Made by a program: the position numbers and the translations under genes. Under the pieces are notes generated by a model. The model saw nothing but the letters and a program-made list of their open reading frames with translations, ran no database searches and had not been told where the DNA came from. Shown here piece after piece: positions 60,423 to 64,000 of a DNA stretch of 64,000 nt (positions within the stretch are counted from its first letter, which is position 1; the number at the start of each line of letters is the position of its first letter). Origin of the DNA: Octadecabacter algicola (GTDB lineage Bacteria; Pseudomonadota; Alphaproteobacteria; Rhodobacterales; Rhodobacteraceae); NCBI RefSeq assembly GCF_021532625.1, contig NZ_JAKGAR010000003.1:434001-498000 (forward strand), read 5' to 3'.

Positions 60423-61230
60423 TCGTACAACCCAGCCAAAAATCATTGCGGTTGCTAACCAAAAAGGTGGAGTCGGCAAGACAACAACGACAATAAACTT
60501 GGGAGCGGCACTTGCACAGGCGGGACGTCGAGTTTTGTTGATTGATCTTGACCCACAAGGAAATGCCTCAACTGGATTGGGAGTAGAATCCGCAGATCGA
60601 AATATAACAACTTACGATCTGTTAACCGGTGACGCGTTTCCAACCGAGTGTGCACAAGAAACAGAAGTTTCCAACCTACTTATTATTCCAGCAACAACTG
60701 ATCTAAGTTCTGCGGATATTAGCTTGATGTCGAATGAGAAACGCAGCTACATGCTGCACGATGCGCTGCATCACCCAGATTTAGATCAGCTTGATGTAGA
60801 CTACATACTGATAGATTGCCCGCCATCGCTGAACATTCTTACTGTAAATGCGATGATCGCGGCTAACTCCGTCGTTGTGCCCCTTCAAAGCGAGTTCTTT
60901 GCCCTAGAAGGACTTTCGCAGCTGATGCTGACCGTCCGCGAGGTCCGGCAAACGGCAAACCCGAACCTACGTATTGAGGGTGTTGTCCTGACAATGTTCG
61001 ATAAGCGCAATAATTTATGCCAACAAGTCGAAGCTGACGCGCGTGAAAATCTAGGTGAACTCGTGTTTAATACAGTAATTCCAAGAAATGTGCGGTTGAG
61101 TGAAGCGCCTTCTTTCGCGTTATCCGTGATCGATTATGACCCTACTTCAAAAGGTTCTGTCGCATATCTCGCTCTCGCGGCGGAAATCATCGCCAAAGAA
61201 ACGCCCCTGAAAACTAGGAGATCGAAATGA
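60412..61230 (+). CDS. parA: Chromosome partitioning ATPase ParA
   Basis: A 272-residue Walker-type ATPase that moves ParB-bound origins. The deviant Walker A is NQKGGVGKTTTTINLGAAL (about 17-35), with LIDLDPQGNASTGLG after it and DYILIDCPPSLNIL as the Walker B region near 123. The C-terminus carries the RNVRLSEAPSFALSVIDYDP motif. I chose GTG 60412 with AAGGA nine bases upstream; it overlaps the rsmG stop by eleven bases. Longer in-frame starts (60376, 60340) lie inside rsmG. parB follows with an ATGA overlap. Confidence 0.95.
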   Translation: MNLSRTTQPKIIAVANQKGGVGKTTTTINLGAALAQAGRRVLLIDLDPQGNASTGLGVESADRNITTYDLLTGDAFPTECAQETEVSNLLIIPATTDLSSADISLMSNEKRSYMLHDALHHPDLDQLDVDYILIDCPPSLNILTVNAMIAANSVVVPLQSEFFALEGLSQLMLTVREVRQTANPNLRIEGVVLTMFDKRNNLCQQVEADARENLGELVFNTVIPRNVRLSEAPSFALSVIDYDPTSKGSVAYLALAAEIIAKETPLKTRRSK

Positions 61231-62117
61231 ACAAGCCAAAGTCCCCAAATCGAGGCCTTGGACGAGGTCTTTCATCATTGATGTCCGATGTTAATCAAAC
61301 ACATGATGCTCCTTCTGATCGCCCACTGCGGTCAGAACAATCGTTGCCGATCGATCAAGTTTATCCAAATCCAGATCAGCCTAGACGCACGTTTGATGAG
61401 GAATCCCTGTCCGATCTGACAGCCTCGATCGCCGAGAAAGGGATTATTCAACCTCTCATCGTACGTAAAAGAGATTCCGATAGCGGCGCCTATGAGATTG
61501 TAGCTGGTGAGCGACGTTGGCGTGCAGCCCAGCGTGCCAAGCTTCATGAAGTCCCTGTAATTGTTCGTGATTTCAATGATGTGGAGGTCCTTGAGGTTGC
61601 CATCATTGAAAACATCCAACGCTCTGATCTTAACGCCATCGATGAAGCTGCTGGATATAAGCAATTGATGGAGAAGTTTGGACGAACTCAGGACGAGATG
61701 GGCAAAGCTCTTGGGAAAAGCCGGAGCCACATCGCGAATTCTGTCCGCTTGTTGACCTTACCAAGTAGCGTTCAAGCATTTCTTGAAGACGGCCGATTAT
61801 CTGCTGGGCATGCACGGGCACTGGTTGGTCACCCGGACGCAGACGCTCTTGCTGCGGAGATAGTCAAAAAGGGCCTTTCAGTACGCGACGCAGAAAGATT
61901 GAGTAAGAAAGACAAGTCAAAGCTGACAATGCCAGCGCGCAAAAAACCTGCGCCTAAAGATGCAGACACGGTGCAGATTGAAAACGAACTTGGAGCGAAT
62001 CTCGGTATGAAGGTCAGCATTTCTCACGCTGACGGAAAAGAAAACGGGCAGATTGTCTTGAACTACCGGAACCTTGAGCAACTAGATGATCTCCTCCGCC
62101 TTTTGTCAGGAAGCTAA
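61227..62117 (+). CDS. parB: Chromosome partitioning protein ParB
   Basis: A 296-residue CTP-dependent DNA clamp that loads at parS. The start RGLGRGLSSLMSD is the ParA-activating motif; the CTP-binding ParB/Srx domain shows VYPNPDQPRRTFDEESLSDL and the YEIVAGERRWRAAQRAKL (GERRxR box). The helix-turn-helix follows (RTQDEMGKALGKSRSHIANS, about 151-170), then the C-terminal dimerisation helix NYRNLEQLDDLLRLL. It ends convergent with hemW, sharing overlapping stops within an inverted repeat. Confidence 0.97.
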   Translation: MNKPKSPNRGLGRGLSSLMSDVNQTHDAPSDRPLRSEQSLPIDQVYPNPDQPRRTFDEESLSDLTASIAEKGIIQPLIVRKRDSDSGAYEIVAGERRWRAAQRAKLHEVPVIVRDFNDVEVLEVAIIENIQRSDLNAIDEAAGYKQLMEKFGRTQDEMGKALGKSRSHIANSVRLLTLPSSVQAFLEDGRLSAGHARALVGHPDADALAAEIVKKGLSVRDAERLSKKDKSKLTMPARKKPAPKDADTVQIENELGANLGMKVSISHADGKENGQIVLNYRNLEQLDDLLRLLSGS

Positions 62118-62129
62118 TCCGACAAAAGG
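62099..62129. terminator. Shared hairpin over the parB and hemW stop codons
   Basis: CCTTTTGTC (62099-62107) and GACAAAAGG (62121-62129) form a perfect nine-base-pair stem, extended by GGA/TCC past a bulged A, around a six-base loop that contains both stop codons. It suits termination from both directions of a convergent gene pair that has no intergenic space. Confidence 0.6.
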
Positions 62130-63250
62130 TTGGCAATAATTGCGTTCAGAACTGGCCGACCTTGATTTGTTACGGTTAGCCGGTTCGACTTACAATCTAG
62201 GTGACCAATTTCTTTTAAGTCATTGATTAGGTTTGTTTTTTCATGAATCCATGACTCAGGTAACACGATGCCCTGGCTCATCCGCAATCCCATCAAGATA
62301 CGCTCTTCTGTAATCGCTTCTGAAGACAGAGGGTTATTGATCAAGTCGCCGCCGGATCCAGTCTCGACGCGTCCAATCCAGTCTCCGGGCATTTTGGCTG
62401 AAACAGTCTCGAAACGATCGCCATTCACGGTCAATCGACCGTGGGCACCAGGCCCGATTCCGGCCCAATCTCCGGAGTTCCAATAGATGAGGTTATGCCG
62501 ACTTTCCTGACCTTCTTTCGCATGATTAGACACCTCATACGCCGGAAGCCCCGCAGCATTACAAATCCCTTGTGTGGTATCCCAAAGATCGGCACTAAGA
62601 TCTTCGTCTGGCAAGTCACGCAGCAAACCACGCTTAAACCGATCTCCAAATGCTGTGCCGTCCTCGATGGTCAATTGATACAACGACAAGTGGTCGGGAT
62701 CTAAACTAAGGGCGCGATAAAGCTCCTCTTCCCATTGTGAAACTGATTGCCCTTGTCTTGCGTAAATCAGGTCAAAGCTAACGCGCTCGAAAATGTTTCG
62801 AGCGAGGTCGATGGCTAACAAGGCTTCGTCGGCTGAATGTAGTCGCCCAAGGGCCTTAAGATCCGGATCGTTTAGCGCTTGTACGCCAATTGAAACGCGG
62901 TTCACCCCTGCTCCATGATAACCTGCAAACCGGTCGGCCTCGATGGATGTCGGGTTGGCCTCTAAGGTGACCTCAAGGTCATTGGCGAGCCTCCAATGTT
63001 TCCGGACGCGGTTCAGAATTCGCTCAACCGTCGAAACATCCATGAGGCTTGGAGTGCCACCGCCAAAAAAGATAGAGTTCAAAACTCTATCCGAGGTAAG
63101 CGCTGCAACACGATCGATCTCTGTTTCGAAGGCTGCCGCCCATCGCACTTGATCTATCGATGCCACTACATGGGAATTAAAATCGCAATACGGGCATTTC
63201 GCTTGGCAGAATGGCCAGTGGATATATAGGCCAAAGCCACCTTCAGGCAA
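62114..63250 (-). CDS. hemW: Radical SAM heme chaperone HemW (coproporphyrinogen oxidase-like)
   Basis: A 378-residue HemW. The radical-SAM cluster motif is CQAKCPYC (C15, C19, C22), preceded by GLYIHWPF. The family region FFGGGTPSLMDVSTVERIL (about 61-79) follows, then VSIGVQALNDPDLKALGR (about 117-134). HemW, in contrast to true HemN, is thought to carry or insert heme into respiratory enzymes. The start overlaps rdgB by eight bases, and the stop overlaps parB convergently. Length matches the family. Confidence 0.92.
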   Translation of the reverse strand: MPEGGFGLYIHWPFCQAKCPYCDFNSHVVASIDQVRWAAAFETEIDRVAALTSDRVLNSIFFGGGTPSLMDVSTVERILNRVRKHWRLANDLEVTLEANPTSIEADRFAGYHGAGVNRVSIGVQALNDPDLKALGRLHSADEALLAIDLARNIFERVSFDLIYARQGQSVSQWEEELYRALSLDPDHLSLYQLTIEDGTAFGDRFKRGLLRDLPDEDLSADLWDTTQGICNAAGLPAYEVSNHAKEGQESRHNLIYWNSGDWAGIGPGAHGRLTVNGDRFETVSAKMPGDWIGRVETGSGGDLINNPLSSEAITEERILMGLRMSQGIVLPESWIHEKTNLINDLKEIGHLDCKSNRLTVTNQGRPVLNAIIANLLSD

Positions 63251-63851
63251 AACAGCCCTCGATCAATTTCTTGAACGCGTCGGCACGGTGGCTGATCTTG
63301 TTCTTTTCCCAACGATCCATTTCTCCAAACGTAATGTCGTAACCGTCGGGTTGAAAGATCGGGTCATATCCGTGGCCTTGATCGCCCCGCATTGGCCAAA
63401 CGAGCTGACCAGGCATTACGCCTTCAAAGACTTCATCGTGTCCGTCTGGCCAAGCTAAAACTAAACAGCAACGAAACTGTGCGGACCGTGGAAACGACGC
63501 TTTGCGCTCTTCCAGTTCATTCCAAGTTCGAGTCATTGCCATAACAAAATCACGGCCGTTGGGCGTTTCGGCCCAATCAGCAGTGTAGACTCCTGGTGCT
63601 CCACCTAAGCCATCAACGGTAATCCCGCTGTCATCCGAAAGGGCTGGTAATCCAGTTGCAGCAACCGCAGCACGAGCCTTGATCCGCGCGTTTCCGGTAA
63701 AAGTGGTTTCCGTCTCTTCTGGTTCTGGAAGCCCGTGGTCCGCATTTGAAGAAACCGAAACGCCAAAGGGCTTTAACAAATCGGCAATCTCCTCCAGCTT
63801 TCCCTGATTGTGTGTCGCGATCAGAAGCTCGGTTCCGTTGAACTTTCTCAT
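63243..63851 (-). CDS. rdgB: Non-canonical purine NTP pyrophosphatase RdgB
   Basis: A 202-residue RdgB/HAM1 enzyme that removes ITP, XTP and dITP from the nucleotide pool. The start LLIATHNQGKLEEIADLLKP, the ETETTFTGNARIKARAAVAA stretch and SDDSGITVDGLGGAPGVYTA with the catalytic aspartates near residue 72 are diagnostic, as is GYDPIFQPDGYD-like GHGYDPIFQPDGYDITFGEM near 160. Its ATG overlaps the rph stop by one base (TAATG), and it overlaps hemW by eight, so rph-rdgB-hemW is one operon. Confidence 0.96.
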   Translation of the reverse strand: MRKFNGTELLIATHNQGKLEEIADLLKPFGVSVSSNADHGLPEPEETETTFTGNARIKARAAVAATGLPALSDDSGITVDGLGGAPGVYTADWAETPNGRDFVMAMTRTWNELEERKASFPRSAQFRCCLVLAWPDGHDEVFEGVMPGQLVWPMRGDQGHGYDPIFQPDGYDITFGEMDRWEKNKISHRADAFKKLIEGCFA

Positions 63852-64000
63852 TAGCTGACTGCCGCAATCTGGGCCGCACTCAATTCAGCAATGCCTTTAT
63901 CTGCCAGTTCCATCATCGCATTCATTTGATCACGGCTGAATGTTGAACCTTCAGCTGACATCTGAATTTCGATGAGCTTGTCGCTCGACATGACGAAATT
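63851..64000 (-). CDS. rph: Ribonuclease PH (C-terminal part)
   Basis: The last 49 residues of a protein running off the right edge. The reading [20 protein letters not shown], then [20 protein letters not shown] and a short AAQIAAVS end, is the C-terminus of RNase PH, the phosphorolytic 3' exonuclease that trims tRNA ends. rph directly before rdgB is a widespread order. Identification rests on this tail and on the rdgB context. Confidence 0.85.
   Translation of the reverse strand, partial: NFVMSSDKLIEIQMSAEGSTFSRDQMNAMMELADKGIAELSAAQIAAVS

Noticed and set aside
1-64000. CRISPR array, prophage, insertion sequence or integrated plasmid
   Set aside because: No regularly spaced repeats, transposase, integrase or phage genes were seen on either strand; gene content is conserved core throughout.

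Overview
The window is a stretch of alphaproteobacterial chromosome. Its gene content and order point to a marine Rhodobacteraceae (Roseobacter-group) bacterium: a RegA/RegB/SenC (prrA-prrC-prrB) redox cluster, a kinase-less DivL-type PAS protein beside tsaE, the hemD/tsaD divergent pair with Mic60-like and HemY genes behind hemD, and the block maf-aroE-coaE-dnaQ / rho-mnmE-mnmG-rsmG-parA-parB. I see no rRNA or tRNA gene, insertion sequence, prophage or CRISPR array. Genes are densely packed, with many ATGA or TAATG overlaps.

Layout. (1) 1-5000, minus strand: end of a flagellar operon, motB-flgE-flgK-flgL-flgI (flgI cut by the window edge). (2) 5060-8380, minus strand: a tight four-gene set (unknown protein, TPR/GT9-like glycosyltransferase, DUF6165-like protein, FkbM methyltransferase) feeding towards motB; a surface or flagellar glycan role is plausible but unproven. 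(3) 8603-12075, plus strand: a dimethylglycine-oxidase-like FAD/GcvT enzyme and msrB-msrA. (4) 12076-18319, minus strand: a YnjBCDF-like module (ABC ATPase, permease, binding protein, CDP-alcohol phosphatidyltransferase) followed by a HyuA-type hydantoinase subunit. (5) 18421-30990: cytochrome c, idi, HemY-like, Mic60-like, hemD, then divergent tsaD-gpsA-yciI-EVE-DUF1761, DUF2853, extensin-like protein, ahcY, an HD hydrolase, GNAT, and a stand-alone EF-Tu-domain-3-like protein. (6) 31063-34934: a 54-residue protein divergent from a LysR regulator, then regA-senC divergent from regB. (7) 34995-47362, plus strand: divL-like, tsaE, amgK, murU, addB, addA, trxA, hslV, hslU. (8) 47400-54786: MFS transporter, Smr protein, mltA, Tim44-like, fxsA, secB, dnaQ, coaE, aroE, maf. 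(9) 54787-55302: a 516-base AT-rich gene-free gap with DnaA-box-like sequences, the best candidate for the chromosomal replication origin. (10) 55303-64000: rho, mnmE, mnmG, rsmG, parA, parB, then hemW, rdgB and the end of rph on the minus strand. Two perfect 16-base parS palindromes lie in mnmG and rsmG, next to parAB.

Together the right half is an origin-proximal housekeeping region: replication start, chromosome segregation, tRNA modification (mnmE/mnmG, tsaD, tsaE), double-strand break repair (addAB), proteolysis (hslVU) and cell-wall recycling (amgK/murU, mltA). I found no clear undescribed multi-gene defence or mobile system. The more unusual items are the glycan/methyl operon next to the flagellar genes, the ynj-like module with a hydantoinase gene, the small protein and inverted repeats by the LysR gene, the EF-Tu-like single domain protein, and non-coding palindromes around rho, mnmE, mnmG and parB. 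Functions are assigned from recognisable motifs and family resemblance read by eye; no database search was run.
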